NCBI RefSeq assembly: GCF_009497155.1
Contig: NZ_WINI01000003.1
Coordinates: 124,001 to 188,000 of the forward strand
Source: Glaciimonas soli
GTDB taxonomy: Bacteria > Pseudomonadota > Gammaproteobacteria > Burkholderiales > Burkholderiaceae_D
Direction of reading: 5' to 3'
Length of the DNA stretch: 64,000 nucleotides
The notes under the pieces were generated by a model that searched no databases, had not been told where the DNA came from, and saw nothing but the letters and a program-made list of their open reading frames with translations. Each line of letters opens with the position of its first letter. The first letter of the stretch is position 1. The position numbers were made by a program, and so were the translations under genes. Positions 9,155-19,121 of this stretch are shown in pieces.

Positions 9155-10981
9155 TTGAAAAAAACTCTTGCTATTGTAACGCTCTCGACCATGCTCACGG
9201 CAGGTGTCAGCTTTGCTCAAACCAATAATGACAGTAAAAATGCCAAGCCCCCAGTAAAAGAGAGTACGCAGGATGCGGCAACAGCACCAAAAACTGACGA
9301 TGCTAAAGATGACGCAAACGACAGTGCCGGCGCTCCAACCTCGGGCAAGATCGCTCACGAGCATCTGCCTTCAGCCAGTTTAAGCCCAAGAATTTTGGCG
9401 GGCATACTCAATGCTGAAATTGCCTTCCAACGTGGCAATTGGCAGGCAGGTTACGTCACATTGTTAAGTCTGGCACAGCAAACACGCGATCCACGCCTGG
9501 CTCGCCGTGCGGCGGAAATGGCGCTGACCGCTAAACATCCTACCGAAGCATTAACTGCGATTCGCCTCTGGCGAGAATTGGCACCCGACTCAGAAGAGGC
9601 TGCGCAGTATTATCTCGGCTTCGTCATGCTCAGCAATCATCTGGAAGAAGCGCAACCGTTGCTTGCCCAGCGCCTGAAAAATTCGCCACCAAAAGATCGG
9701 GGCGTATTAATGCTTCAGATTCAACGTTTGTTAACACGCAGCGAAGATAAAGCCGGTGCTTTTAAATTACTGGAGAATTTGGTAGCACCTTATGCCGATA
9801 TGGCGGAAGCACATGTCGCATTGGCACAAGCTGCGTTCGCCAATAACGACAGCGCCCGCGCCAATCAGGAGGCTGCGCGCGCATTGCAACTGAACCCGGA
9901 GTCTGAGTTGGCCATCCTGACTTCAGCGCAAGTATCTCCGGATAAGCAAGCTGCAGAAAAAACGATAGCTGACTTTCTGGCGCAACATCCCAAATCGCAT
10001 GAAATCCGCATTGCCTACGCACGCACCTTGATAGAGCAAAAGCAATACGAAAAAGCGCGTGCTCAGTTTGATATTTTATATAAAGACAACAAAGAAGATG
10101 CAACGACGCTGCTGGCATTGGGGCTATTGAATGCGCAGATCGGCGATACCAAAGCGGCAGAACAATTCTTAAGCGATTACGTCGATGAATTGGCGGCACA
10201 TCCAGATCCTCGACGCGACAACTCGCAAGCATTGATGATTTTGGCGAAGTTGGCAATGGATCGCAAGGACAACGCTAGTGCCCTTATATGGTTAAGTCGG
10301 GTCGGCCCAGGGGATGCGTATCTGGATGCCCAATTAAAGCGCGCTGAATTGACCGCCAGAGGTGGTGACGTCGACGGCGCCCGTACGATATTGTCGGAAA
10401 TAGAAACATCAAAAGAGTCTGACGAAATTCTGGTCGCTCAGGTGGAAGCACAAATACTGCAAGATGCGCACCGCTATATGGATGCTTTTAATGTGCTGGA
10501 AACCGCACTGAAAGCGCATCCGGAAAATATCGATTTACTATATGACTACGCCCTCATCGCCGATAAATTGAATAACACCAGTGTCATGGAAACTGCGTTG
10601 CGCAAAGTAATGAAGCTATCCCCCGATAGTGCGCAAGCCTACAATGCACTGGGCTATTCATTTGCAGTGCGCAACACCCGCTTGCCGGAAGCACTGACAC
10701 TGGTCAAGAAAGCCTCTGCTTTAAGCCCCAAAGATCCGTTCATTATGGATAGCCTGGGCTGGGTAGAATTCCGCATGGGTAATCTGGTTGATGCAGAATC
10801 GCACTTGCAAATGGCTTACAGCACGCTGCCAGATCCTGAAATCGGGATACATTTGGGTGAAGTGTTGTGGGCGCAGGGAAAAAAAGACGCCGCGCAAAAA
10901 GTATGGCGTGAAGTACGCAGCAAAGACCCGAAAAGCACAACCTTGAATGAAACGTTAAAACGTTTACAGGTTGTCTTGTGA
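9155..10981 (+). CDS. Tetratricopeptide repeat protein, exported
   Basis: 608 residues. The N-terminus (MKKTLAIVTLSTMLTAGVSF) is a clear signal peptide, cleaved near AFAQ-type residues at about 22. A low-complexity Lys/Asp/Ala/Thr linker covers about 25-70. The rest is a long array of TPR helices, for example near 85-250, 285-345 and 460-580. The start codon is TTG; no ATG in frame would keep the signal peptide intact. It overlaps lolB by a few bases, so a shared transcript is likely. The same TPR-lolB-ispE order is common in betaproteobacteria, suggesting an envelope role, but the function is unknown. Confidence 0.85.
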   Translation: MKKTLAIVTLSTMLTAGVSFAQTNNDSKNAKPPVKESTQDAATAPKTDDAKDDANDSAGAPTSGKIAHEHLPSASLSPRILAGILNAEIAFQRGNWQAGYVTLLSLAQQTRDPRLARRAAEMALTAKHPTEALTAIRLWRELAPDSEEAAQYYLGFVMLSNHLEEAQPLLAQRLKNSPPKDRGVLMLQIQRLLTRSEDKAGAFKLLENLVAPYADMAEAHVALAQAAFANNDSARANQEAARALQLNPESELAILTSAQVSPDKQAAEKTIADFLAQHPKSHEIRIAYARTLIEQKQYEKARAQFDILYKDNKEDATTLLALGLLNAQIGDTKAAEQFLSDYVDELAAHPDPRRDNSQALMILAKLAMDRKDNASALIWLSRVGPGDAYLDAQLKRAELTARGGDVDGARTILSEIETSKESDEILVAQVEAQILQDAHRYMDAFNVLETALKAHPENIDLLYDYALIADKLNNTSVMETALRKVMKLSPDSAQAYNALGYSFAVRNTRLPEALTLVKKASALSPKDPFIMDSLGWVEFRMGNLVDAESHLQMAYSTLPDPEIGIHLGEVLWAQGKKDAAQKVWREVRSKDPKSTTLNETLKRLQVVL

Positions 10982-11655
10982 TGCATTTTCTCCGTAAAAG
11001 TGCAACGATGGCGACAATCACGATTGCCGCGTTATTTAGTGCGGGTTGCTCGAGTTTATCAACGTCGCCAGCCCACATCAGTGAAACAACTCCCGCCATT
11101 GCAACAACTGCTGCAATGGCGGCACCAGCGCAACGACCATACTATAAGGCTATAGATTTAGGCGGTCGCTTGTCTGTTCGTTACGAACAAAACGGTAAAG
11201 AGCAAGCAGTATACGGCAGCTTTACCTGGTCACAAACCTTGGATCATACCGTGGTCACGTTGCTGTCCCCGCTCGGCCAAACACTGGCAACTATCAACAT
11301 CACCCCTGACCTGTCGACGCTGCAACAAGCAGGCCAACCCATACGTACCGCTGCGGATGTCGATCAATTGACGAGTGAGGCGCTTGGCTGGCCGTTACCT
11401 ATAGCGGGAATGCGGGATTGGTTGCAAGCATTCGGCAATGACAGCAAAGATCAACGTTTTAACCTTAACCCGACCAGTGATAGCAGCGCGGTTACTTCGG
11501 TTACCACTTCTGATCATTGGTTGATTCAATATACGAATTGGCAAACTGGCACTGATAACAGCGGCTATGCAAAGCGCATAGATTTAAGCCGCAATACCGA
11601 GCAAGCAGGTCCGGTTGCCATCCGCATCGTGATTGATAACTGGCAACCGCATTAA
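10978..11655 (+). CDS. lolB: Outer-membrane lipoprotein LolB
   Basis: Receives lipoproteins from the periplasmic carrier LolA and inserts them into the outer membrane. The signal peptide ends in a lipobox (SAGC) with the lipidated cysteine at about residue 24, followed by SSLST with no Asp at +2, consistent with outer-membrane sorting. The body (225 residues) contains [12 protein letters not shown] and the GWPLPI motif typical of LolB. The start is GTG at 10978 or ATG at 10981; both overlap the TPR gene's stop. Followed closely by ispE. Confidence 0.93.
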   Translation: MMHFLRKSATMATITIAALFSAGCSSLSTSPAHISETTPAIATTAAMAAPAQRPYYKAIDLGGRLSVRYEQNGKEQAVYGSFTWSQTLDHTVVTLLSPLGQTLATINITPDLSTLQQAGQPIRTAADVDQLTSEALGWPLPIAGMRDWLQAFGNDSKDQRFNLNPTSDSSAVTSVTTSDHWLIQYTNWQTGTDNSGYAKRIDLSRNTEQAGPVAIRIVIDNWQPH

Positions 11656-11699
11656 CGCCAGCCTCGCTAACTCCAACCTTGTTCAAGCCACGCATCACC

Positions 11700-12587
11700 A
11701 TGAACCATGAAATTCGCTCGCTAGATAACTGTCTGGCACCAGCCAAACTCAATCTCTTTTTGCACGTCAATGGCCGGCGCTCAGATGGTTATCATTTATT
11801 GCAAACGGTATTTCAACTGCTTAACTATGGCGATCTGCTCGATTTCGAAACGCGCAACGATGGCGTTATTCGCCGCATCACCGATATCCCCGGCGTCGCG
11901 GAAGAAAGCGACCTAATCGTTCGCGCAGCCAAATTGCTGCAAATCGCGGCGAAAAAAAAAGATGGACAAGCTAAAGCCAGCCTCGGCGCAAATATCGCCA
12001 TCAAAAAAATATTACCTATGGGCGGTGGATTGGGTGGCGGCTCTTCAGATGCGGCAACGACATTGATGACCCTAAATCATCTCTGGCAAACGGGCTTTTC
12101 ACGCACGGAGTTGATGGAAATCGGCTTGCAATTAGGTGCTGACGTACCTTTTTTCGTCTTTGGTCAAAATGCATTTGCCGAAGGCGTTGGTGAAACATTG
12201 CAAGCAGTTCAGACCCCTGCGGCCTGGTACGTCGTCATAGAACCGGGCGTCAGCATTCCGACTGCTTTAATTTTTTCGTCAGAAGAATTGACACGGGACA
12301 CAAAACTAGTCAAAATAGCGGACTTTTCAGGGCATCAAAGATGTTTTGGAAAGAACGATTTAGAAATCGTTGCTACCAAGCTGTTCCCCGTTGTTGCTGA
12401 AGCTATTTCATGGCTGAAAAAATATGGGGATGCCAGGATGACTGGCTCCGGCGCTTGTGTATTTTGTGCTTTTACAGACGAAGAACAAGCTGATGTGGTT
12501 TTAATGCAATTAAAAACGCAAAAAAAACACTGGAAAGCATGGAAAGCGAGCGCGATAGAGTGCCATCCGCTAAAAGATTTGATATAA
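11700..12587 (+). CDS. ispE: 4-diphosphocytidyl-2-C-methyl-D-erythritol kinase IspE
   Basis: GHMP-family kinase of the non-mevalonate isoprenoid pathway. From the ATG at 11700 the protein has 295 residues and starts [11 protein letters not shown]. The conserved [11 protein letters not shown] is at about 13-23, the glycine-rich ATP loop [13 protein letters not shown] at 107-119, and the C-terminal TGSGACVF motif is present. A TTG seven codons upstream keeps the frame open but has no better support. Last coding gene before tRNA-Gln. Confidence 0.96.
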   Translation: MNHEIRSLDNCLAPAKLNLFLHVNGRRSDGYHLLQTVFQLLNYGDLLDFETRNDGVIRRITDIPGVAEESDLIVRAAKLLQIAAKKKDGQAKASLGANIAIKKILPMGGGLGGGSSDAATTLMTLNHLWQTGFSRTELMEIGLQLGADVPFFVFGQNAFAEGVGETLQAVQTPAAWYVVIEPGVSIPTALIFSSEELTRDTKLVKIADFSGHQRCFGKNDLEIVATKLFPVVAEAISWLKKYGDARMTGSGACVFCAFTDEEQADVVLMQLKTQKKHWKAWKASAIECHPLKDLI

Positions 12588-12663
12588 TTCGTGCTCCAAA
12601 TTTCGTTGCTTATTTTTTCAGTGCATTTCATAGTGCACGTAAATAAACAACAACAGTTTGCGT

Positions 12664-12740
12664 AGGGGAGTCGCCAAGTTGGTTAAGGCACTGGATTTTG
12701 ATTCCAGCATGCGAAGGTTCGAGTCCTTCTTCCCCTGCCA
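12664..12740 (+). tRNA. tRNA-Gln (anticodon TTG)
   Basis: Cloverleaf drawn by eye: acceptor 5' arm AGGGGAG pairs with TTCCCCT (one G-T pair), discriminator G, encoded CCA at the end. The anticodon stem CTGGA/TCCAG encloses the loop TTTTGAT, with anticodon TTG at 12698-12700. The T-loop is TTCGAGT. The D-arm starts GCC and ends GGC. Placement between ispE and prs is conserved in betaproteobacteria. Confidence 0.97.
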
Positions 12741-12787
12741 TTAGTTTTAAAGCGTCAGCAGTCGCAAAATAAGCAAAACATAAAAAT

Positions 12788-12837
12788 AAGCCGCAACGCA
12801 AGACTCATAGTCAAGCACGCGGCTTTTTACTTTGTCT
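12788..12837 (+). terminator. Terminator-like hairpin after tRNA-Gln
   Basis: AAGCCGC at 12788-12794 pairs with GCGGCTT at 12829-12835, followed by TTT. The loop is long (34 nt), so it is a modest terminator candidate that would separate the tRNA from prs. Confidence 0.5.
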
Positions 12838-12888
12838 GCTTAGTATTCACTTTTTGTTCACATTAACCGATCGCATTCAGGACTCCCC

Positions 12889-13839
12889 ATGGCACTCGAA
12901 AACCTCATGGTTTTTACCGGTAACGCAAACCCGGAACTCGCTAAAGGAGTAGCCAAACAGCTTGGTATTCCACTGGGCAAATGTAAGGTCGACAAATTTT
13001 CTGATGGTGAAATCGCCATTGAAATTAATGAAAACGTCCGCGGCAAGGATGTTTTTGTTCTGCAATCAACCTGCGCACCGACCAATGACAATTTGATGGA
13101 AGTCATTTTGATGGTTGATGCATTAAAACGGGCTTCTGCCGGTCGCATTACTGCCGCAATTCCTTATTTCGGTTACGCCCGCCAAGATCGTCGTCCGCGC
13201 TCAGCTCGCGTAGCGATTTCGGCAAAGGTTGTTGCCAATATGTTGCAAGAAGCCGGTGTTGAACGCGTACTGATTATGGATCTGCACGCAGACCAGATTC
13301 AAGGCTTCTTCGATATCCCGGTTGATAATATTTATGCCTCGCCTATTTTGCTGGGTGATTTGGTCAATAAAAAATATGATGATCTGCTGGTGGTATCACC
13401 AGATGTCGGCGGTGTTGTTCGTGCGCGCGCGCTGGCAAAACGTTTGAATTGTGATCTGGCGATTATCGACAAGCGCCGTCCAAAAGCAAATGTATCTGAA
13501 GTGATGAACATCATCGGTGAAGTTGAAGGCCGTAACTGCGTGATTATGGATGACATGGTCGACACGGCAGGCACGCTGACCAAAGCTGCGGAAGTACTGA
13601 AAGAACGTGGCGCCAAGAAAGTCATTGCTTATTGCACACATCCGGTATTGTCAGGCCCCGCGTTGGAACGCATTACTAATTCGCCATTAGATGAATTAGT
13701 CGTAGTAGATACGATTCCATTGTCTCCTGCAGCCAAGGCTTGCAGCAAGATCCGCCAATTATCATGCGCGGAATTGCTGGCAGAAACCTTCAAACGGATT
13801 AGCCAAGGCAATTCTGTTATGTCGATGTTTGAAGAGTAA
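12889..13839 (+). CDS. prs: Ribose-phosphate pyrophosphokinase (PRPP synthase)
   Basis: Makes phosphoribosyl pyrophosphate from ribose 5-phosphate and ATP for nucleotide, histidine, tryptophan and NAD synthesis. 316 residues, the normal class I length. Visible motifs are [10 protein letters not shown], the metal-binding [11 protein letters not shown], the flexible loop near KRRPKAN, and the PRPP-binding [13 protein letters not shown] repeat element and a structured leader lie between it and rplY. Confidence 0.98.
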   Translation: MALENLMVFTGNANPELAKGVAKQLGIPLGKCKVDKFSDGEIAIEINENVRGKDVFVLQSTCAPTNDNLMEVILMVDALKRASAGRITAAIPYFGYARQDRRPRSARVAISAKVVANMLQEAGVERVLIMDLHADQIQGFFDIPVDNIYASPILLGDLVNKKYDDLLVVSPDVGGVVRARALAKRLNCDLAIIDKRRPKANVSEVMNIIGEVEGRNCVIMDDMVDTAGTLTKAAEVLKERGAKKVIAYCTHPVLSGPALERITNSPLDELVVVDTIPLSPAAKACSKIRQLSCAELLAETFKRISQGNSVMSMFEE

Positions 13840-13853
13840 TACCCATAATGGTG

Positions 13854-13964
13854 CCTCGAAAAACCGTAGCGAGCGGCGATAAATTGCGTTGAGAAGCGCA
13901 GCCGTACGCAGGTACGGTGAGCATCGCAAATGCAAGTTAACGTTGCGCAGTAGGTTTTTCGAGG
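13854..13964. repeat. Inverted-repeat element, type C
   Basis: A perfect 12-bp terminal inverted repeat: CCTCGAAAAACC (13854-13865) and GGTTTTTCGAGG (13953-13964). The core contains a small perfect hairpin, CCGTAC-GCAG-GTACGG, at 13902-13917. The core resembles those of the elements at 19122 and 56147. Located between prs and rplY; contains no coding frame of note. Confidence 0.75.
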
Positions 13965-13976
13965 TGCCCAGAATTT

Positions 13977-14049
13977 ACGCCTTCATTTAGAAGGCGTTCT
14001 TAAATCTCCTGGTCGCGGGAGATTTTAACAAGTAGGGCAAATGCTCTAC
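13977..14049 (+). promoter_or_regulatory. Structured leader with three hairpins before rplY
   Basis: Three short hairpins stand in a row just before the rplY ribosome site: ACGCCTT/AAGGCGT (13977-13997), AAATCTCC/GGAGATTT (14002-14025) and GTAGGGC/GCTCTAC with one G-T pair (14032-14049). They may regulate rplY translation or transcript stability, or end prs transcription; the T-run after the second is weak. Role is inferred. Confidence 0.5.
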
Positions 14050-14066
14050 GCTATTGGAGAAGTAAA

Positions 14067-14678
14067 ATGAAAGTTATCGCATTTAAACGCGAATTACAGG
14101 GAACCGGAGCGAGCCGCCGCCTGCGCAATGCTGGTCAGACACCAGCGATTGTATACGGTGGTACAGAAGCGCCAGTTAATTTGGCATTGGATCACAACGC
14201 GCTGTACCATGCGTTGAAAAAAGAAGCATTCCACTCATCGATTCTTGATCTGGAAATCGACGGTAAATCGCAGCCAGTACTGTTGCGTGACTTCCAAGTC
14301 CACGCTTACAAACAATTGGTATTGCACGTTGACTTCCAACGCGTTGATGCTACTCAAGCTATTCACGTAAAAGTGCCATTGCACTTTGTTAACGCTGAAG
14401 TTTCACCAGCAGTTAAATTGTCGGCCGGTATCATCAGCCACGTAATGACTGATCTGGAAATTTCTTGCTTGCCAACTAATTTGCCAGCGCACATTGAAGT
14501 TGACTTGTCTGGTCTGGAAGTTGGCCATTCGATTCACTTAGCTGATGTTAAATTGCCAAACGGCGTTACTGCTGTTAGCCAAGAAAATCTGACTCTTGCA
14601 ACTGCTGCAATTCCAGCTGGTAAAGTTGAAGCTGAAGCGCCTGCTGCTGCACCTGCTGCTGACGCTGACAAGAAGTAA
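14067..14678 (+). CDS. rplY: 50S ribosomal protein L25/general stress protein Ctc
   Basis: Binds 5S rRNA in the large subunit. 203 residues, the long two-domain (CTC/TL5) form: L25 domain about 1-95 with [19 protein letters not shown], and a beta domain about 100-185. The tail is rich in Ala, Glu and Pro and ends ADADKK. GGAGAAG stands 6 nt before the ATG. It follows prs and precedes pth, the common betaproteobacterial order, and ends at a strong terminator. Confidence 0.97.
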   Translation: MKVIAFKRELQGTGASRRLRNAGQTPAIVYGGTEAPVNLALDHNALYHALKKEAFHSSILDLEIDGKSQPVLLRDFQVHAYKQLVLHVDFQRVDATQAIHVKVPLHFVNAEVSPAVKLSAGIISHVMTDLEISCLPTNLPAHIEVDLSGLEVGHSIHLADVKLPNGVTAVSQENLTLATAAIPAGKVEAEAPAAAPAADADKK

Positions 14679-14696
14679 TTTAGCCTTTTGGCTAAC

Positions 14697-14723
14697 AAAA
14701 CCCGCCTTCGTGGCGGGTTTTTT
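14697..14723 (+). terminator. Rho-independent terminator after rplY
   Basis: AAAACCCGCC-TTCGT-GGCGGGTTTTTT: a 6-bp GC stem extended by A/T pairs, then a T-run. It lies 19 bp after the rplY stop and 42 bp before the pth start. Confidence 0.92.
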
Positions 14724-14764
14724 ATTATGATCACAGCATCTATTTGCTATTACTAACAAACACC

Positions 14765-15349
14765 ATGTCAATACGCCTCATCGTCGGCCTAGGCAATCCT
14801 GGCCCGGAATACGAACAAACCCGCCATAACGCTGGTTTCTGGTTAGTCGACAATCTGGCACAAGACTTGGGCTGCAATCTGGCACGTAAAACCGACTTCA
14901 AAGCACTCGTCGGTAAAGTTAACATTTCAGGCGAAGAAATCTGGCTGCTGGAACCGCAAACGTTTATGAATATTTCCGGTCAGTCGGTCGCGGCGCTCGC
15001 GCGCTTTTATAAAATCAATGCCGAAGAAATCCTGGTTGTGCATGATGAACTAGACATGATGCCCGGCGTAGCCAAACTCAAAAAAGGTGGCTCTTCCGGC
15101 GGACATAACGGCTTGAAAAGTATCACTGCCTCACTCGGCACGCAAGATTATTGGCGCTTACGGATCGGCATTGGCCATCCACGCACACTGAATTTATCGC
15201 AAGGCGTTGCTGATTTTGTATTGCATAGACCGCGCAAGGAAGAGCAACCTCTGATTAATGATGCTATTGCCGATAGCGTAAAAATTATTCCACTATTGTG
15301 CGAGGGGAAATTCTCCGAAGCGACAATGCAATTGCATACGGCAAAATAA
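14765..15349 (+). CDS. pth: Peptidyl-tRNA hydrolase
   Basis: Releases peptides from peptidyl-tRNA that drops off the ribosome. From the ATG at 14765 the protein has 194 residues and starts [17 protein letters not shown]. Active-site residues are Asn11 and His21 (in TRHNAGFW), plus the Asp in [25 protein letters not shown] is the family's tRNA-contacting loop. An in-frame upstream ATG (14744) would lie next to the rplY terminator and is not preferred. Confidence 0.96.
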   Translation: MSIRLIVGLGNPGPEYEQTRHNAGFWLVDNLAQDLGCNLARKTDFKALVGKVNISGEEIWLLEPQTFMNISGQSVAALARFYKINAEEILVVHDELDMMPGVAKLKKGGSSGGHNGLKSITASLGTQDYWRLRIGIGHPRTLNLSQGVADFVLHRPRKEEQPLINDAIADSVKIIPLLCEGKFSEATMQLHTAK

Positions 15350-15364
15350 TAACAAACGTAACTC

Positions 15365-15518
15365 GGCGCAGTGGCTGGCAGCGCATGCTGCGCTCAATAA
15401 GGTGAATCTCAAAGAGGCAGAAATTAACAGGTGCGATAGTCGTGCAAGCATAACCCTCTCTCCGATATCTGCGCCATGAAACCGTGCGCAGAATATGCGC
15501 TACCAGCCACTGCTGCGC
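15365..15518. repeat. Long imperfect inverted repeat between pth and ychF
   Basis: The left arm GCAGTGGCTGGCAGCGCAT (from 15368) pairs with ATGCGCTACCAGCCACTGC (ending 15513) with one mismatch, and GC-rich sequence such as GCGCAG flanks both. The span is about 150 bp and fills most of the pth-ychF gap. Its core does not obviously match the other elements in the window. Confidence 0.65.
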
Positions 15519-15597
15519 GTATATCAATAACAGTCACCGCTTCCGGTAAAATAGCGGATTAATTCAAACAGCTTTAATTACTTGTAAAGAACCTATC

Positions 15598-16689
15598 ATG
15601 AGTCTCCAATGCGGCATCGTCGGCCTTCCTAACGTTGGCAAATCTACCCTTTTCAATGCGCTGACTAAAGCCGGAATCCCTGCGGAAAACTATCCGTTTT
15701 GCACGATTGAGCCTAACGTTGGCGTGGTCGAAGTTCCTGATCCGCGTTTGAATGCTTTAGCTGCCATCGTCAAACCAGAGCGCATCCTGCCGGCGACAGT
15801 GGAATTTGTTGATATCGCAGGTCTGGTGGCTGGCGCGTCCAAAGGTGAAGGCTTAGGCAACCAATTCCTGTCACACATTCGCGAAACCGATGCCATCGTC
15901 AACGTGGTGCGCTGCTTTGAAGACGATAACGTGATTCACGTCAACGGCAAAGTCAGCCCGCTAGACGATATCGAAGTGATTCAGACAGAACTCGCCCTTG
16001 CCGACATGGGTACGGTTGAAAAAGCGATTCATCGCGAAAACAAAAAAGCGCGCTCTGGCGACAAAGATGCCGCCAAGCTGGTCGCAGTATTAGAACGTTT
16101 GATGCCAGAACTGGACAATGCCAAACCGGTACGCGCCTGCGGTCTGGACGCCGAAGAAATGGCCCTGATCAAACCACTGTGCCTGATCACTGCCAAACCG
16201 GCAATGTATGTTGCCAACGTTTCCGATAGCGGTTTCACGAACAATCCATTGTTGGATCAACTGACTAAATACGCAGCCTCGCAAAACGCACCGATCGTTG
16301 CTATCTGCGCCGCCATCGAATCTGAAATCGCTGAATTAGATGACGCGGATAAGAAAGAATTTTTATCTGACATGGGTATGGAAGAACCTGGCTTGGATCG
16401 TCTGATTCGCGCCGCTTTCAAACTGCTCGGCCTGCAAACCTACTTCACCGCTGGTGTAAAAGAAGTGCGCGCATGGACCATCCACGTCGGCGACACTGGC
16501 CCACAAGCGGCAGGCGTCATCCACACAGACTTCGAACGCGGCTTTATCCGCGCCCAAACCATCGCCTATGAAGATTACATCACGTTCAAAGGTGAGGCTG
16601 GCGCGAAAGAAGCTGGCAAGATGCGGGCCGAAGGCAAGGAATATATCGTCAAGGATGGTGACGTGTTGAACTTCTTGTTTAACGTGTAA
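15598..16689 (+). CDS. ychF: Redox-regulated ATPase YchF (Obg family)
   Basis: Universal P-loop protein of the Obg family that prefers ATP to GTP and associates with ribosomes. 363 residues. The P-loop GLPNVGKS is at about 8-15, the G3 motif DIAGL at about 75-79, and the ATP-selecting segment is near 200. A C-terminal TGS-like domain contains EVRAWTI and ends FLFNV. It is monocistronic, with its own terminator, closing the lolB-to-ychF cluster. Confidence 0.97.
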   Translation: MSLQCGIVGLPNVGKSTLFNALTKAGIPAENYPFCTIEPNVGVVEVPDPRLNALAAIVKPERILPATVEFVDIAGLVAGASKGEGLGNQFLSHIRETDAIVNVVRCFEDDNVIHVNGKVSPLDDIEVIQTELALADMGTVEKAIHRENKKARSGDKDAAKLVAVLERLMPELDNAKPVRACGLDAEEMALIKPLCLITAKPAMYVANVSDSGFTNNPLLDQLTKYAASQNAPIVAICAAIESEIAELDDADKKEFLSDMGMEEPGLDRLIRAAFKLLGLQTYFTAGVKEVRAWTIHVGDTGPQAAGVIHTDFERGFIRAQTIAYEDYITFKGEAGAKEAGKMRAEGKEYIVKDGDVLNFLFNV

Positions 16690-16714
16690 ATAATCGTTAG
16701 TACTTACCTACTTT

Positions 16715-16742
16715 AAAAGCCTCGATATTTCGAGGCTTTTTT
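16715..16742 (+). terminator. Rho-independent terminator after ychF
   Basis: AAAAGCCTCG-ATATTT-CGAGGCTTTT followed by TT: a 10-bp perfect stem 26 bp after the ychF stop. Confidence 0.93.
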
Positions 16743-16877
16743 ATTTGTTGCTGAACTTTCTTGATGGTAATTTTTCAAGAATCCGTTATATCTTTACTTC
16801 GAAACTATATTGGACGCATAGAAGGTACATTTGCGATACTTCCCGGCTATTTAATATTCAGTACTGCGTAATCACTT

Positions 16878-18155
16878 ATGAAAATCTTCTCTCTCTGGTT
16901 CCGTATTCCTTTTTGGCAACGCGTTCTTGCTGGTTTTATCCTTGGCGCTTTAGCCGGTTGGCTGGTCGGCGCTCCGGCCGAGGCGTGGTTTGGCCCGCTG
17001 GGTAAGTTGTATGTCACCTTAATTAAAATGATTGCAGTGCCGCTGGTATTTTTTGCGGTGGTCAATAGTGTCTCCAGCCTGCATGGCGTGCAAAGCATGG
17101 TCAAACTGGGTGGCAAGACTTTTCTGTGGTTTGCGGTCACTGCGATTCTGGCGGTCGGCGTAGGCTTGGTCGTGGCGCATACGATTAACCCGGGTTTAGG
17201 GGTTGGAAAATTGCAGATGGCTGCTGACTATACCGTGCGCGAAGTGCCGACGCCAATCCAAGTGTTGCTCGATGTCGTCCCTGCCAATCCATTCAAGGCA
17301 CTGTCAGAAGGCAAAATTCTGCAAGTGATTTTCTTCGCCGCATTGCTGGGTATCGCTTTAGTCAAACTGGGCGACAAGAGCGTACGTTTACGCGAGCTAT
17401 TCAATGAAGGTAGCAGCGCGATGATTCAAGTCACGCGCTTTGTGTTGGAAGTGACGCCATTCGGTACTTTCGGTTTGATTGCGGCACTGGTGGGTACTTA
17501 CGGTTTTGAACGCTTACTCCCATTAGGTAATTTCGTTTTTGCGCTGTACCTGGCTTGCGCCTTGCATATTGTCGTGGTGTACGGCGGTTTATTGCTGACA
17601 CATGGGTTGAATCCAATACGCTTTTTCCGTGCCGCCTTCCCGGCGATGCAAGTTGCTTTCACCAGTTCATCAAGCTTCGCGTCAATGCCCATCGCGTTGC
17701 GTAGCGTGGTGCATAACATGGGCGTCAAACAGGAATATGCTGCGTTTGCTGTACCGTTAGGTGCATCTATCAAGATGGATGGCTGCGGCGCGATTTATCC
17801 GGCAATTGCGTCTATCTTCGTTGCCCAGTATTTCGGCTTGCATTTGGAAGCCTCGCAATACTTCATCATTTTGCTGGCATCTGTGCTTGGCTCCTTTGGT
17901 ACTGCCGGTGTTCCCGGTACAGCAATTGTGATGGTCACGTTAGTGCTCAGCTCTGCTGGCTTGCCGCTGGAAGGTATCGGTTATCTGGTGGCGATTGATC
18001 GCATACTCGACATGATGCGCACGATGACCAATGTCACTGGCCAAATGTTGGTGCCAGTGCTGGTTGCAAAAGAGGAAGGCTTGCTTGATCTGGCTGTTTA
18101 CAACGCCGCCAATAGCGATGTTGGGTTAGATGAAAATGCGAATGCAGCTGCTTAA
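16878..18155 (+). CDS. Dicarboxylate/amino acid:cation symporter (DAACS)
   Basis: Sodium- or proton-coupled carrier of the glutamate/C4-dicarboxylate family (GltP/DctA-like), 425 residues. Typical segments are KMIAVPLVFFAVVNSV in the third helix, the serine-rich re-entrant loop FTSSSSFASMPIA, KMDGCGAIYPAIASIF in helix 7, and GTAGVPGTAIVM near the second loop. The substrate (glutamate, aspartate, succinate or similar) cannot be fixed by eye. It stands alone, ending at a terminator shared with the convergent lactonase gene. Confidence 0.92.
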   Translation: MKIFSLWFRIPFWQRVLAGFILGALAGWLVGAPAEAWFGPLGKLYVTLIKMIAVPLVFFAVVNSVSSLHGVQSMVKLGGKTFLWFAVTAILAVGVGLVVAHTINPGLGVGKLQMAADYTVREVPTPIQVLLDVVPANPFKALSEGKILQVIFFAALLGIALVKLGDKSVRLRELFNEGSSAMIQVTRFVLEVTPFGTFGLIAALVGTYGFERLLPLGNFVFALYLACALHIVVVYGGLLLTHGLNPIRFFRAAFPAMQVAFTSSSSFASMPIALRSVVHNMGVKQEYAAFAVPLGASIKMDGCGAIYPAIASIFVAQYFGLHLEASQYFIILLASVLGSFGTAGVPGTAIVMVTLVLSSAGLPLEGIGYLVAIDRILDMMRTMTNVTGQMLVPVLVAKEEGLLDLAVYNAANSDVGLDENANAAA

Positions 18156-18166
18156 CGCCATAAAAT

Positions 18167-18198
18167 AAAAAGGCGCTGAATCTTCAGCGCCTTTTTTT
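18167..18198. terminator. Bidirectional terminator
   Basis: AGGCGCTGAA-TC-TTCAGCGCCT (18171-18192) with A-run on the left and T-run on the right, so it can stop transcription from both the symporter gene and the convergent SMP-30 gene. Confidence 0.92.
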
Positions 18199-18201
18199 AT
18201 C

Positions 18202-19089
18202 CTACTGTCCGAAACGTCGTTCCGGCAATCCAGGAATCGCGACTTGCATCGCAAATACACTACCTGATTGAGGATACTGCTGCAATTCAGTTTCTGGTCG
18301 CCCCGCACGCGCAGTAGTTACATATAAAGTCCGCAAATCATCGCCACCAAAAGCGCACATGGTTGGACAGCGCGCTGGTAGCGGATAAGTCTCGACTATC
18401 TTCCCCTCGGGCGAAATTCGCACTACGCGCCCGCCTTCATATAAAGCACTCCAGTAATAACCCTGGCTATCAACCGCTGCACCATCAGGGCGGCCGCGAT
18501 CACTTTCTGTCGGAGTAAAGCGCACCCAGTCTTCGCGCTCACCTAAGGTACCAGTCGCTTCATCATATGCATGACGATAGATGGTGAATTTAGGTGTATC
18601 TGAGTGATACATCCAACGCTGATCAGGGCTAAAGGCTGCGCCATTGGAAGTTAACAAACCGCCGTCCATTGATTTTAAACCGCTCGCGTCAAAGCGATAA
18701 AGATGCGCCTTGCCACCCGCTTTAGGTTCATCCAGCGTACCTGCCCAAAAACGCCCCTGACTATCGCAACGCCCGTCGTTAAAGCGGCTGTGCGCCTGAT
18801 CTTCGGGATTGTCTGCCAACTTCCTGAGTTGCTTGCCATCGGCACCCAGCAGCCATATACCGGAACGCATGCCAGCAATAAACTTGGCATCATCGCCGTC
18901 ATTCACCAGCGAAAAACAGCCGATATGCTCAGCGACTTGCAAGGTTTGCTGCTGCCCGGTATCGGGACTAAAAACGTGGATTGCTGGTGCCAGAATATCG
19001 ACCCAGTACAATTTTTTTTCGACTTCATCCCAACGCGGGCATTCACCTAGCTGTGTGGATGTGTTGCTAAGGCACTCAAATTTGCTCAT
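18202..19089 (-). CDS. SMP-30/gluconolactonase family protein
   Basis: Six-bladed beta-propeller lactonase family (regucalcin/gluconolactonase/LRE), 295 residues from the ATG at 19089. It starts MSKFECLSNTSTQLGECPRW; the Glu in LGECP is the usual first metal ligand. NDGRCDSQGRFWAGTLDE and the SDTPKFTIYRH stretch also match the family. Such enzymes open sugar lactones in pentose/hexose oxidation pathways, but no sugar dehydrogenase is adjacent. AGGAAAA stands 7 nt before the chosen ATG. A longer frame upstream runs into a repeat element and is not preferred. Confidence 0.9.
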   Translation of the reverse strand: MSKFECLSNTSTQLGECPRWDEVEKKLYWVDILAPAIHVFSPDTGQQQTLQVAEHIGCFSLVNDGDDAKFIAGMRSGIWLLGADGKQLRKLADNPEDQAHSRFNDGRCDSQGRFWAGTLDEPKAGGKAHLYRFDASGLKSMDGGLLTSNGAAFSPDQRWMYHSDTPKFTIYRHAYDEATGTLGEREDWVRFTPTESDRGRPDGAAVDSQGYYWSALYEGGRVVRISPEGKIVETYPLPARCPTMCAFGGDDLRTLYVTTARAGRPETELQQYPQSGSVFAMQVAIPGLPERRFGQ

Positions 19090-19121
19090 GATTTTTCCTA
19101 CGAATTTTCTTATAAGGGATT

